Under the pieces are notes generated by a model. That model saw nothing but the letters and a program-made list of their open reading frames with translations. It was not told where the DNA came from and did no database searches. From Paenibacillus sp. YN15 (lineage in GTDB: Bacteria; Bacillota; Bacilli; Paenibacillales; NBRC-103111): a stretch of 64,000 nucleotides of DNA. The translations under genes and the position numbers were made by a program. The stretch spans positions 124,001-188,000 of the forward strand of contig NZ_QMFA01000004.1 in NCBI RefSeq assembly GCF_003285005.1. The letters are read 5' to 3'. Numbering within the stretch: the stretch's first letter is position 1; the number at the start of each line of letters is the position of its first letter. Positions 34,466 through 43,910 of the stretch are shown piece after piece.

Positions 34466-35614
34466 ATGAGCCTGCCCCCTGCAAGAAAGCCGATTTATCA
34501 ACAGATCAGAGACTATCTGCGGAAGGAGATCCTCTCCGGCCGGTGGAAGCCGGGAGACCGTCTGCCGTCCGAGAATGAGCTGTCCGCCCAGTTTGGGGGA
34601 AGCAGAATTACCGTTAAGCAGGCATTGGCCGAACTGGTCAAGGAGGAACTGGTCTACCGCATTCAGGGCCGGGGCACCTTCGTTGCGGAGGAAGCCGCCG
34701 GGGCAACGGCCGCTTTTGTCCGCGAGACGCCTGCGGCTTATACGGCCCTCTCTCCCGCTCCGGCGATGTATCCGGCTTCTGCCCCGCCCACTATCGCTCT
34801 TATCATTCAATATTCTCTCAATACGATGATCGTCGAGCTGCTGGACGGCATAGAAGAAGCCGCCTGGGAGGCAGGCTTTCGCCTATTGTTTATGAATGCC
34901 AGAGACTCCGGCGACCGGGAGCTGGAGATGCTGCGGAGCGCCTCGGAAAGCGGGGCCAAGGGAATTATTTTGTTCCCGGCCCATGGCGAATCATACAATG
35001 AAGAAGTGCTTCGTCTGGCCATGAGGCATTATCCTGTTGTGGTGCTGGACCGTTATCTGCGGGGAGTGGAAACCAACTGCGTCTGCTCGGACAACCGGGA
35101 CGGCGCCTACTCCGGGACCGTCCATCTAATCCGTCAGGGCCACCGGAGAATCGGCTGCGTCACTTCTCCCGTATTGGGCACAACCTCCCTGGAGGACCGG
35201 CTCTACGGGTATGAGCAAGCGTTGGCGGACCACCATATTCCCGTTGACCACTCCGCCCGCCTGCACGAGCTGTCGCCGGAGGCTATCCGCACATTTTTGC
35301 TCAACAGGAACGGAATCACCGCTTTAATCGTATTCGACAGCGCCCACGGCAGCAGAATTATGGCCGCCGCGGAACAGTTGGGCATCCGCATTCCCGAGGA
35401 CCTGTCCCTGGTTATTTTCGATGATTATTTCAACGCCGATCTTTTCCGCGTCCCTCCCACCGTCATTGTCCAGCCCTTCCGCCAGATGGGCCGGGAAGCG
35501 GCGCGGCTTCTGCTGGAGTTGATCCGCAATCCCGAATCGGAAAGGCGGAAAATTATGCTGCCCACCACACTGGTGGAGCGCAATTCCACGGCGCCGCCCA
35601 AGGCGGAAGGCTGA
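34466..35614 (+). CDS. GntR-type DNA-binding/LacI-type sensor regulator (AraR architecture)
   Basis: The 382-residue protein has a GntR winged helix (about 5-75; 'PIYQQIRDYLRKEILSGRWKPGDRLPSENELSAQFGGSRITVKQAL') and a periplasmic-binding-like sensor (about 110-375; 'IALIIQYSLNTMIVELLDGIEEAAWEAGF', 'VVVLDRYLRGVETNCVCSDNRDGAYSGTVHLIRQGHRRIGCV'). This AraR-like combination responds to sugars. ATG at 34466 is preferred over 34460 since GAGG ends at 34459. It is expected to repress GH38 and itself by binding the two 19-base sites, and perhaps the PL22-like gene downstream. Confidence 0.92.
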   Translation: MSLPPARKPIYQQIRDYLRKEILSGRWKPGDRLPSENELSAQFGGSRITVKQALAELVKEELVYRIQGRGTFVAEEAAGATAAFVRETPAAYTALSPAPAMYPASAPPTIALIIQYSLNTMIVELLDGIEEAAWEAGFRLLFMNARDSGDRELEMLRSASESGAKGIILFPAHGESYNEEVLRLAMRHYPVVVLDRYLRGVETNCVCSDNRDGAYSGTVHLIRQGHRRIGCVTSPVLGTTSLEDRLYGYEQALADHHIPVDHSARLHELSPEAIRTFLLNRNGITALIVFDSAHGSRIMAAAEQLGIRIPEDLSLVIFDDYFNADLFRVPPTVIVQPFRQMGREAARLLLELIRNPESERRKIMLPTTLVERNSTAPPKAEG

Positions 35615-35867
35615 TGGGGGATTGCTCCATGTATGCGCTGCGCAAAAGCTGAAATCCAATATCTTCCGGCAGGCTCCGGCACCTATTTTCCCGCTGCGGC
35701 GCCTGACAACCGTCCGATAATAAAAATTGAAACCTCCCACAAAAAAGGAGACCTCCTCCTCCTCAAAAGAAGTAACCTTATGCCGCAATGGACTGTAGGC
35801 CGGCGGCTGCGGCGCAGATATAATAAAGGAGTTCGGAGGAGAAACCAAAGAAAGGGAGCGAATCACC

Positions 35868-36938
35868 ATGCTTGAGCAATATTCCGTTACTGATGCAGTA
35901 ACCGGAAGAGCCTATCTATCCATCGGCAGATCTGGAAGCAATACCACCCACAATTATTTCACAGCTATGAGCTGGCTCAACGACAGCCAACGCCTGGTGG
36001 CCACTGTCAATGTGGACCCCAAAGGAACCCGCGGAGACTATGTCCTGTACGACCTGCAGACGGGCCGGACCGAACCGTTGCCGGAAGACGTCCGGTGGGG
36101 TGGAGGCGCCGTTTCATTTGGCAATATCCTGTATTACCTGAAGGACGGCGGCATTCGGGGATACGATCCGGCCAAGGTTGACGACTTTCAGGTATATGCA
36201 TCGCCAGATAAGGAATTCTTCGGGCCCCTGTCCGTGACCAATGACGGCCGGATGCTGGGGGTCTTCTGGAAATCAGGGGAGGACTGGAGCATTGGACGGC
36301 TGGAGGCGGCAACAGGGCGGTTGCTGGAAACCCTGACTCCCGGCTTCGCCAAGCCTTACAGCATGGCCAACCACGCCATGATCAACCCGGTGGAGGACAA
36401 TCTGATCTTCTTTGCCCATGAGGGGACGACCCAGTTTATTCCCGACCGGATCTGGCTGTGGGATATTCGTCAGCACGGCCGGGAAACCAACTCCGGCGCA
36501 GCCAACCCTTACCGGCAGCGCTCCATGCCCGATGGGCAATTGGGAGAATATATAGGCCACGAGGCCTGGTCGTGGGATGGGGAGCGGCTCTATTTTGTCA
36601 AGTACAGCAGCAGCCCTCTGGCTCCGGCCGGCATCTGCTATGTCACCCGGCAGGGAACCGAGTTTATTCATGTGAACGGGGATTACCGCCATTGGCATGT
36701 CTGTTCCAGCCCGGATGGCAAATGGACCGTATCCGATACGGAGGCGGACGGAGGAACCAGCAGCCATATCGTGCTGACGGAAGTGGCAACAGGCAAGGCC
36801 GAAGTGCTGTGCACCGTGAAGCGCTGGCCCAACCACCCGGGGCATCCTCATCCATCCTTCAGCCCGGACAGCCGGAAAGTAACCTTCACCTGCGCTGACG
36901 AAAACAACTGTCTTCGCATCGGGTGTATGGAAATTTAA
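35868..36938 (+). CDS. Oligogalacturonate lyase-like beta-propeller protein (PL22 type)
   Basis: The 356-residue protein lacks a signal peptide and looks like a seven-bladed propeller of the PL22/TolB-like group. Histidine-rich positions match the manganese site of oligogalacturonate lyases: 'GHEAWSWDG', 'HWHVCSSPDGKWTVSDT' and 'NHPGHPHPSFSPDSRKVTF'. It would split unsaturated digalacturonate in the cytoplasm, complementing GH105. GGGAG precedes ATG at 35868, and a TATAAT box lies at 35819-35824. It is 253 bases downstream of the GntR-LacI regulator. Activity on another uronide is possible. Confidence 0.8.
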   Translation: MLEQYSVTDAVTGRAYLSIGRSGSNTTHNYFTAMSWLNDSQRLVATVNVDPKGTRGDYVLYDLQTGRTEPLPEDVRWGGGAVSFGNILYYLKDGGIRGYDPAKVDDFQVYASPDKEFFGPLSVTNDGRMLGVFWKSGEDWSIGRLEAATGRLLETLTPGFAKPYSMANHAMINPVEDNLIFFAHEGTTQFIPDRIWLWDIRQHGRETNSGAANPYRQRSMPDGQLGEYIGHEAWSWDGERLYFVKYSSSPLAPAGICYVTRQGTEFIHVNGDYRHWHVCSSPDGKWTVSDTEADGGTSSHIVLTEVATGKAEVLCTVKRWPNHPGHPHPSFSPDSRKVTFTCADENNCLRIGCMEI

Positions 36939-36985
36939 GCAGCCTCCACCAGCAGCCCGGCACATTGCCTTCACGGCTCTCCCCA

Positions 36986-37042
36986 GACAAAAAAACCGCC
37001 GGCGGTCTGCTTGGCGGCAGTCCTCGGCGGGTTTTGTCTTTT
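36986..37042. terminator. Bidirectional terminator between the PL22-like gene and ppaC
   Basis: AAAACCGCCG pairs with CGGCGGGTTTT around a GCC/GGC-rich centre. T-rich tails follow on the plus strand (to 37042), and a seven-T run follows on the minus strand. Confidence 0.8.
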
Positions 37043-37124
37043 CAACAATATACGTGATGGAATTCTGAAGTTTGAACGGGAGCGCTCCGGCACCGGCATG
37101 TGGCTTCCGTTACCGCAACCCCTC

Positions 37125-38057
37125 TTACGCCTTGTTGAACAGATCGGTCAGCACAGGCACGATCTGGGATTTGCGGGAGACCACACCTTTAAGCAGGGCC
37201 TTGTTGCCGTCCAGCTTCACATTATAGGCTTGTTCTACCGCTTGGGCTTCCTTACCCAAAGCAACGCCTACGGAATCGCTGTTCAGAATGTCCGTTACCA
37301 CGAACAGGAACAGGTCAAGCCCCTTCTCGGCGATGATGGCATTCAGGGCGCCTTCCAGATCGGCTTGGCGGGACAGCACGTCGTTCACGTCCACTGCATT
37401 GACCTGGGCAATCTCCACCTTGCGGCCGTTCATGGAGAACTCCTTGGCATCCAGGGAGATCAGTTGGGCGATGGTCTTCTCGGAAAGATCCGCTCCGGCC
37501 TTCAGCATAGCCAGACCGTACTCGTCGGCATTGACTCCGGCAATGGCGGCCAATTCCTTGGCGGCGGCTACATCCTGCTCGGTGCAGGTGGGGGATTTAA
37601 AAAGAAGAGAATCCGAAATGATGGCAGACAGCATCAGGCCGGCCATTTCCTTGGATACGGCCACGCCGTTTTCCTTATACAGCTTGTTGATGATGGTGGA
37701 GGTGCAGCCGACCGGCTCCGCCCGGTAATACAGGGGGCCGCTGGTTTCAAAATTGGAAATGCGGTGATGGTCGATAACCTCCGTCACGCGGACTTGATCG
37801 ATGTCAGGAGCGCTTTGCTGGCGCTCATTGTGGTCCACCAGAATAACGGTTTTGGCCTCGGCGGCAACGGATTCCACCAGCCGCGGCGCTTCTACCTTGA
37901 AATAGTCCAGGGCATAGCGGGTTTCGCCGCTGACTTCGCCCAAACGTACCGCTTCCACATTTTGGCCCAGCTTCGTCTTCAGATCGGCATATACCAGCGC
38001 AGAGCAGATGGTGTCCGTATCCGGGTTCTTATGGCCGAAAATTAATGTTTTCTCCAT
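37125..38057 (-). CDS. ppaC: Manganese-dependent inorganic pyrophosphatase
   Basis: The 310-residue DHH-family enzyme is very close to Bacillus PpaC: metal ligands in '[14 protein letters not shown]' and 'VDHNE', the family DHH motif 'VIDHHRI' and C-terminal DHHA2 with 'SRKSQIVP'. It hydrolyses pyrophosphate in the cytoplasm. ATG at 38057 is chosen over ATG at 38063 because GAGG sits only 2 bases before the latter. It is a housekeeping gene in a carbohydrate region, with its own promoter at 38158-38186. Confidence 0.97.
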   Translation of the reverse strand: MEKTLIFGHKNPDTDTICSALVYADLKTKLGQNVEAVRLGEVSGETRYALDYFKVEAPRLVESVAAEAKTVILVDHNERQQSAPDIDQVRVTEVIDHHRISNFETSGPLYYRAEPVGCTSTIINKLYKENGVAVSKEMAGLMLSAIISDSLLFKSPTCTEQDVAAAKELAAIAGVNADEYGLAMLKAGADLSEKTIAQLISLDAKEFSMNGRKVEIAQVNAVDVNDVLSRQADLEGALNAIIAEKGLDLFLFVVTDILNSDSVGVALGKEAQAVEQAYNVKLDGNKALLKGVVSRKSQIVPVLTDLFNKA

Positions 38058-38157
38058 GTGCATGACCTCTTCTTATCCGAAAATTTCCCGTGAGAGCAGC
38101 CGTTTGCGGCACTTGGATCTAAGCACTCCGGGATGCTCCTGTACGGAAGCTTTCTTT

Positions 38158-38186
38158 ATTATAACGGCAAATTCTTCTTATTCCAA
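38158..38186 (-). promoter_or_regulatory. SigA promoter of ppaC
   Basis: On the minus strand TTGGAA (38186-38181) and TATAAT (38163-38158) are 17 bases apart, leaving a leader of about 95 bases. The rest of the 326-base gap holds only the weak hairpin at 38306-38340. Confidence 0.7.
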
Positions 38187-38305
38187 TGCCTTTACAGAGC
38201 TTGTCCGAAAAAATAAGCGGCATTGCCGGAATAAATGCCTGCTGCGCCTGCCGGCATCCTTTAGGGCCGGGTCAAACATCTGGCGGCGGGCGGCTGTACC
38301 CAAAG

Positions 38306-38340
38306 ACAAAGAGGACCGCCTCTCTTTGGACGGTCCACCA
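38306..38340 (-). terminator. Possible terminator of the giant hydrolase gene
   Basis: On the minus strand GGACCG pairs with CGGTCC, followed by the T-rich TCTTTGTCTTTG. An alternative CAAAGAG/CTCTTTG pairing overlaps it. Confidence 0.45.
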
Positions 38341-38383
38341 ATGTCTGCTTCCGATCATTCAGCGCGTTCCGTGCCGCTTTGCT

Positions 38384-41300
38384 TTATCTGTTGAGCAGTC
38401 TCCAGACCAGCATCGCTCCTTCGGCCCGGGTCATAGGCTGGCCGGGGCGGAAGCTGGAGTCCTCATAACCCTCCAGCCATCCGGCCTGCACAGCGGCCTC
38501 CACCAATGGCTTCGCCCAGTCGGAGATTAGCGCAGCGTCGGTGATGACGGCCGGACGGAGGACGTCCTCCTCGGCGGCTTCCTGCCCTGCTGCGGCATAG
38601 CTGATAGCCCGCATCAGCATGGCCGCCATCTCCTCGCGGGTCACCTGGTCCAGAGGAGCAAAGGTCTGCTCATCGCGGCCTTCGATAATACCCGCCTGGA
38701 AAGCGGCTGCCACACCATCGGCATAATAAGCGCCCTGCGGCACATCCGCAAAAGGCTGCTGCAGAGAGGAAGGCAGCTCCAACCCGCGAGCAAGCAGTAC
38801 GGCAAAGTCGGCCCGGGTCACAGGACGGTCCGCGGAAAATGCCCCGCTGTCCGTTCCCTCTGCAATATGCCGGGCGGACAGCGCCCGAATCGCCCCGGCA
38901 GCCCAATGATCCTGCGGCACATCCCGGTACGTCCTGACGAAGGACATAACGGCATAGATTCCCGGCTTCTCCACGGAAGCGGTGACTTGGCCGCCGGACA
39001 GGCTCCCTGCTCCGCCGATATATTCCCATTGGCCGGAGCTTTCATTCAACCGGTAAACCCCATAGGTATCCGCATCGGCCGACGCTCCTTCGGCCTTCAG
39101 AGCTATCTGCCACGGTTTTCCCAGTTCGCCGGGCATACTTCCGGTTCCTGCCTTGGCAGCATCCGCAATGCGGATGTCCAGCTTCACAGGAACGTTTGCC
39201 AGCTTCAATTGTCCTCCCGGAGCGCCAGCCAAAACAGGCGCTTCCAAGCTGTCCCCAGCCGCCCCGGCGTCGGCCAACAAAGCCAGTTCCACGGCGCCGC
39301 CAGCACCGGCTTCGCGGATCAATTGCTTCCACGTCTCGCCGGGCACCGTAAGCAGCGCGCCGCCCACCTCCAGCCGCAGCTCCTTGCCTGCAAGGCTTTC
39401 CAGCACCTCGCTCCGCAACAGCAGACGTTTGGTTGCCGGAGCCGGATGCAAGCTCACCGTATTGGCATCCACCTTGGTCAGATCGGCGGATTTTACCTCC
39501 AGCGCCGTGTCATTCCCGACAGTTGGGCCGCCGGACCCTCCAGATGCGCTGGACCCGCCGGGAATGTCAACCGGGTTACTCGGATTGTCCGGGTTCCCTG
39601 GGTTATCCGGGTTCCCTGGGTTATCCGGATTATCCGGGTTCTCCGGCTCTACCGGCAGCTCCTGCTGGCCTGCCAGCCTCCAGTCCGCATAGGCGGAGGG
39701 ATTCTTGCCGCCCGCAGTACCGGGAGTGAACTCGTAGAAGCGTTCGCGGTTTAGAATGTCCGCGTCATTAATGGCGACATTAAAGCCGAATATTTTGCCT
39801 TCCTCCAGCACCAGCGGTACCAGCTCTTCGGCGGGGATACGAATCATGTAGGTGCTGAGCTTGGCCTCCTCATCGCGGATGATCCGGACCCATTCCTCCT
39901 GCTTGGAGCCGTAGGTTTTGCCGTAATCGACGGCTGCCTGCCAGGAATAGACCTGATGGCGGTCTCCCGACAAGGCAAAGCCATACTCATAGTCATCTCC
40001 GCTGTACTTGGTCCCGTTGTCGTTCAGCGTATCCACACTGATCTGCACGTTGTCGCCATCCCAGATATTCGCTCCCAATTTATTGTTAAACAGATAGTCG
40101 TCATACACCCGGGCAAGCACGTACAGCGCCTCTTCGTCCCATTGCGTATAGACCTTGGCGGCAGCATTGCTGGCCTTCCATGCCGCCTCGGAGGCGGGAT
40201 CGGCAGGCGGATTCAGATAAACCGGATAAGCCTTCTTCCATGACTCCAGCCCGCCGTCAAACTTGACCGGTTCCAGAGGAGCATCGGCCTTAACCATCAG
40301 CGGGAACTGCAAGGGCAGCTTGCCCTCCTTCAACACCATCCCCTGATCGTCCTTAACCTGATAGCCGACAGAATACTCATGGAAAGGAATATCCTTGGCC
40401 GCATTTACGGCAAAGATCAGCTCTCCGCTTTCCCCCACTTCCAGGGAATACGGCTGGCTCCGCTCCATGTCCCAGCCTTGGGGCGGCACAAGCTCCACCG
40501 TGCCGCTGAGAGGAGCGGCAAACAGATTTTTGAGGGTCAGCTTTACTGTTTTCACATCAGCAGCCGTATCCGTAACCGGCGGCAGGCTTACTTCCACCTT
40601 GCTGGCCACACGCACCGCTACCGGCTGCCTTGTCAGCGCCTGCCCCATCTCATCCAGCAGCACCAGCTCCAGCGTTCCCATGGGCTGCAGCTCAGGCCTG
40701 GAGGCATCCACCGCAAATTGGGCCTCCATCCTGCCGCCGGAAGCAATCACCGCCGGCGCTTCTCCGATCACTGTAGCCCCATGCAGAAGCTGAAGGGTTC
40801 CTGTAAACTCCTGGCTTCTTTCATTCCGGGCCACAGCCGTCAGAATGCTTGTGCCTCCTTCAAACACCGAAAAGACGGTGGGGTAGGAGGCCAGCAGCAG
40901 ATTATCGGGCTCCGCCGGCTCCGTGGACGCCAGAAGCTTTGCCCACCCGGCCAACTCGGCAGAGGCCGCATCCCAGCTCCGGGCATAGCCGATTCTGCCT
41001 GCCGCCAGATATTCACCAGCCCGGGCATTCCAGCGGGAGGCATGGCGAAGCACTTCCTGCGAGAACTGCATGGTGCCGCCCGAGATGGCGGCCAGCTTGC
41101 CGTCGATAAGGGAAACCGCCTCCTGAATTTTTGCTGTGGAGGACAGAACCACCGACGTCGTCGGCAGATCGGGAGCGGACATAATAAAATTCTCCAGGGC
41201 TTTGCCCGCCTGATGCCATTCATACAGCATAGCCATAGCCTGAGTTTGCTCCAGCTTCCCGCTATTGGCCAGTTCGATTATCCCCTCACCTAAGGCGTAG

Positions 41301-43807
41301 TGATCCTGGAGCCGGGTCAGCGCTTCGACATAGCTCGGTCTGGCCGTTCCTGCAGCCAGCTCCTGATTCCGCATGGCGTTGACTCCGGCAAGCACTTGCT
41401 GCCCGTCCGTCTGGAGTTGGCTATTCCAGGCTGTCAGCCATTTCTGATAACCCGCCGCTACCGCCTCATGGAGCTTGCCGGCCACCCATTCCTCGCTGAA
41501 GCCGCTGATGTATGCCGGGTCCGGGCTGATCGCCGCCTTGTCCTGGGAGCCGGCGGCAGGCTCCACCGGATTGCCCATCATATCCGCCACCGAAACGGTT
41601 TGGCCGCCAAAACCAAGCTCCTTCCGGGTTCCGTCACTGGTCCATGCGGGCATAACATATCCCTGGCCGGTGTTCCACAGGAAGGCTCTGACCCCCTGCC
41701 CCATGTTCACCTCCGCCACATAATTCCCCGCCGCCAGTGTACGGCTTAGCTGTCCGACAGCCGCGTAGGCGGGTTTGGGAACCATCAGCTCGGAGACAAT
41801 GCCGAAGTTATCCTCGGTATAGGCTCTATCCGTGCCGTCATTGCGGAAATCATAAATAAAGCTTTGGAGCACGCCTCCGGCGGTCCCCATCAGATACTGC
41901 TTCACCAGATACCGCGCCTGAAGCTCCTCTGCCACCCCTCTGGCATCGGTGGAGGTGGGCCAGCCGATTTCAGTAATATACTGATCCTTCCAGCCGCCGA
42001 ACTGCTTCGTAATGTCCATAAATCCCTTCATATTGCTTTCATACCGGACATCCGGATCAGTGGGATAAATATATGGATGGAAGGAAACACCGTCTATATA
42101 GCTGTACACTCCTTCGTTAAACATACCGGTGAGGTAAGCCGCCGCATTCTGGGTAGCCACGCTTCCCGCCAAAATCACAGCATCGGGATTCTCCTGACGG
42201 ATGGCCATGGCCGCCGCTTTGACCAGCCTTGCATAATCCGTTACATTGGAATCCGGCTTCCACATGCCGATATTCGGTTCGTTCCAGATTTCAAAGGTAT
42301 TGATTTTTCCTTTGTAATGTCTGGCCGTCTCGCGGGCATACCGGACATACGCATCCACTTCCTCCGGTGTGCGGGGGGCGTATTTATTGTCCGACTGGCC
42401 GCTGTACAGCGGATTGCCATAGCACAGAACACCGATGATGTTTATGCCGCTGTCGATGACATTGTTGACCCATGGATCAGTAACGCTAAAATCCATAACC
42501 CCCTTGACCTTTTCGATCTTGTGCCAATTCAGCTCATCCCGAATCCATTGGATGCCCTGCTTGTCAAGAAGCACCGTGTCCCGTGCATCTGTTCTGCCTG
42601 ACAGTCCGTAATGGGTGGCCATGCCGAAGGCGGAATAATGGTCACCGAATTGCTGCTGGTAGACAGGCATCACATTGATCACGCCGGAATCAAACACAGC
42701 CAGCTCCCGCTGCCCTTCCTTCACCTCCACATGAAGGTAGCTTTGACCGTTTTTCATGGTGCCGAGAGGAATATTCTCTGTGACGGAGGTACGGGCGGGA
42801 ACCGTGTACTGCACACTGACTGAATCTACGGCAGCGCCGGACAGGCGATGCTCCACCGTAAAGACAGCGGGCTCGAAGGTATTATTCGCCAGGTATACGG
42901 CATAGGACACGCTCCCCGGCTCATGTACGGACTGGGCGGTAAATTTCACCTCCGCCAGCGCGGGCACGGCAAATCCCAACTGCCCCAACTCCGCATCGGT
43001 GTAGCCGACGCCTTTAAGCTCGTCTTGCGTATAGTGCTCGCGAATCCATGTTTTCACCTGTTCGCCGGTGTTGGCCACATCCAGCTTGACGCTGCGAAAG
43101 AAGCTGTCCTGCAGATAAAAGACAGGCCGCACCTGGGGCTTATCATAGTTGGAAGTGAGGCTGGCGGTAGTTCCCACACGGTCGGCATGGGTCTCAACCC
43201 GCATAATAAGCGGATCGGCAACCCCCAGACCCCGGGAGGTGCGCAGCCACCAGCCCTCCGGATAAGCGCCCATGCTGTCCTGAACGCCGAATTTCGGGGC
43301 GTATTGGACATATTCCGTCTGCGACATCAGCGCCACTCCGACGACAGTTGTATAATCGCTGGGGGCATCGCTTGCTTTCACTCCCGCCTCTGTGGCCCAC
43401 ACATGATTCATATCAATATGGGCCACCAGCCGCTGATCCAGCTTCTGAGGCGCTGAGGAGGCCGGGTCGATGAGATCATGATTAAGCCAATAGGCAATAT
43501 TGTTAGGGTCCTCCGGATTGAACCGGATCGTCTTGTCGGGATCATAGGCCCTAGTTCCGAAGCTATCCACGCTAATGACAAAATGGTAGACACTGCCGGA
43601 TACCGTTTGGGTATCCAGCAGGGCAAAGGACTTGGAATACCCTGGAATTTTGAATATATTCTCCGCGGGGGTATTGGTCTGCGCTCCCGGCGGCGGTGTC
43701 GTAAGGCGGTTGAGCGGCGCGGCAAAAGCCGGCATGGCTGCCATAAACAGCATAATCAAAGCCAGCAGGCAGGAGCCCAGCGAGGTTCGGGCAAAGCGCA
43801 TCTTCAT
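38384..43807 (-). CDS. Giant SLH-anchored glycoside hydrolase (clan GH-A, GH39-like) with CBM9-like module
   Basis: The product has 1807 residues. Approximate layout: signal peptide 1-29; a DUF6273-like domain 50-240 ('GWWLRTSRG' then 'VRPVFYLQDSFF'); Ig-like region 265-385; TIM-barrel 395-720 with acid/base Glu in 'EIWNEPN' (about 510) and nucleophile Glu in 'ITEIGWPTS' (about 612); helical region 790-990; CARDB-like strands 1000-1170; CBM9/DOMON-like module 1180-1375; a Pro/Asn/Asp/Gly linker 1384-1412 built from NPDNPG repeats; beta region 1425-1600; three SLH repeats 1619-1807. It is a cell-wall-bound polysaccharide hydrolase. It lies last in an operon behind an Lpl importer. The family assignment is by motif only and the substrate is unknown. 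Confidence 0.88.
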   Translation of the reverse strand: MKMRFARTSLGSCLLALIMLFMAAMPAFAAPLNRLTTPPPGAQTNTPAENIFKIPGYSKSFALLDTQTVSGSVYHFVISVDSFGTRAYDPDKTIRFNPEDPNNIAYWLNHDLIDPASSAPQKLDQRLVAHIDMNHVWATEAGVKASDAPSDYTTVVGVALMSQTEYVQYAPKFGVQDSMGAYPEGWWLRTSRGLGVADPLIMRVETHADRVGTTASLTSNYDKPQVRPVFYLQDSFFRSVKLDVANTGEQVKTWIREHYTQDELKGVGYTDAELGQLGFAVPALAEVKFTAQSVHEPGSVSYAVYLANNTFEPAVFTVEHRLSGAAVDSVSVQYTVPARTSVTENIPLGTMKNGQSYLHVEVKEGQRELAVFDSGVINVMPVYQQQFGDHYSAFGMATHYGLSGRTDARDTVLLDKQGIQWIRDELNWHKIEKVKGVMDFSVTDPWVNNVIDSGINIIGVLCYGNPLYSGQSDNKYAPRTPEEVDAYVRYARETARHYKGKINTFEIWNEPNIGMWKPDSNVTDYARLVKAAAMAIRQENPDAVILAGSVATQNAAAYLTGMFNEGVYSYIDGVSFHPYIYPTDPDVRYESNMKGFMDITKQFGGWKDQYITEIGWPTSTDARGVAEELQARYLVKQYLMGTAGGVLQSFIYDFRNDGTDRAYTEDNFGIVSELMVPKPAYAAVGQLSRTLAAGNYVAEVNMGQGVRAFLWNTGQGYVMPAWTSDGTRKELGFGGQTVSVADMMGNPVEPAAGSQDKAAISPDPAYISGFSEEWVAGKLHEAVAAGYQKWLTAWNSQLQTDGQQVLAGVNAMRNQELAAGTARPSYVEALTRLQDHYALGEGIIELANSGKLEQTQAMAMLYEWHQAGKALENFIMSAPDLPTTSVVLSSTAKIQEAVSLIDGKLAAISGGTMQFSQEVLRHASRWNARAGEYLAAGRIGYARSWDAASAELAGWAKLLASTEPAEPDNLLLASYPTVFSVFEGGTSILTAVARNERSQEFTGTLQLLHGATVIGEAPAVIASGGRMEAQFAVDASRPELQPMGTLELVLLDEMGQALTRQPVAVRVASKVEVSLPPVTDTAADVKTVKLTLKNLFAAPLSGTVELVPPQGWDMERSQPYSLEVGESGELIFAVNAAKDIPFHEYSVGYQVKDDQGMVLKEGKLPLQFPLMVKADAPLEPVKFDGGLESWKKAYPVYLNPPADPASEAAWKASNAAAKVYTQWDEEALYVLARVYDDYLFNNKLGANIWDGDNVQISVDTLNDNGTKYSGDDYEYGFALSGDRHQVYSWQAAVDYGKTYGSKQEEWVRIIRDEEAKLSTYMIRIPAEELVPLVLEEGKIFGFNVAINDADILNRERFYEFTPGTAGGKNPSAYADWRLAGQQELPVEPENPDNPDNPGNPDNPGNPDNPSNPVDIPGGSSASGGSGGPTVGNDTALEVKSADLTKVDANTVSLHPAPATKRLLLRSEVLESLAGKELRLEVGGALLTVPGETWKQLIREAGAGGAVELALLADAGAAGDSLEAPVLAGAPGGQLKLANVPVKLDIRIADAAKAGTGSMPGELGKPWQIALKAEGASADADTYGVYRLNESSGQWEYIGGAGSLSGGQVTASVEKPGIYAVMSFVRTYRDVPQDHWAAGAIRALSARHIAEGTDSGAFSADRPVTRADFAVLLARGLELPSSLQQPFADVPQGAYYADGVAAAFQAGIIEGRDEQTFAPLDQVTREEMAAMLMRAISYAAAGQEAAEEDVLRPAVITDAALISDWAKPLVEAAVQAGWLEGYEDSSFRPGQPMTRAEGAMLVWRLLNR

Positions 43808-43827
43808 TCACTCCGTTCCAGATAATT

Positions 43828-43842
43828 TGAAAGCGTTTTACA
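43828..43842. promoter_or_regulatory. cre-like site upstream of the giant hydrolase
   Basis: TGAAAGCGTTTTACA shares the first ten consensus positions of a CcpA site with one extra base in the second arm. It lies 21-35 bases before the start codon, so it would act as a roadblock if functional. Similar variants occur at 11886-11901 and 55972-55987. Confidence 0.4.
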
Positions 43843-43850
43843 CACATTTC

Positions 43851-43910
43851 AGCAGAAGAACCGGAATGAACAGACTGTATGTGTCATCCCGGTTCCCTAC
43901 GCCTTCTGCT
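43851..43910 (-). other. Long hairpin between binding-protein and hydrolase genes
   Basis: AGCAGAAG (43851-43858) pairs with CTTCTGCT (43903-43910) and AACCGG (43859-43864) with CCGGTT (43889-43894). The right arm overlaps the binding-protein stop codon. There is no T run, so it is more likely an mRNA-stabilising or attenuating structure that keeps binding-protein mRNA in excess over the giant gene. Confidence 0.55.

Noticed and set aside
35700-35780. Riboswitch or T-box before the PL22-like gene
   Set aside because: The segment has purine- and pyrimidine-rich runs but no recognisable aptamer core, T-box sequence or terminator/antiterminator pair.
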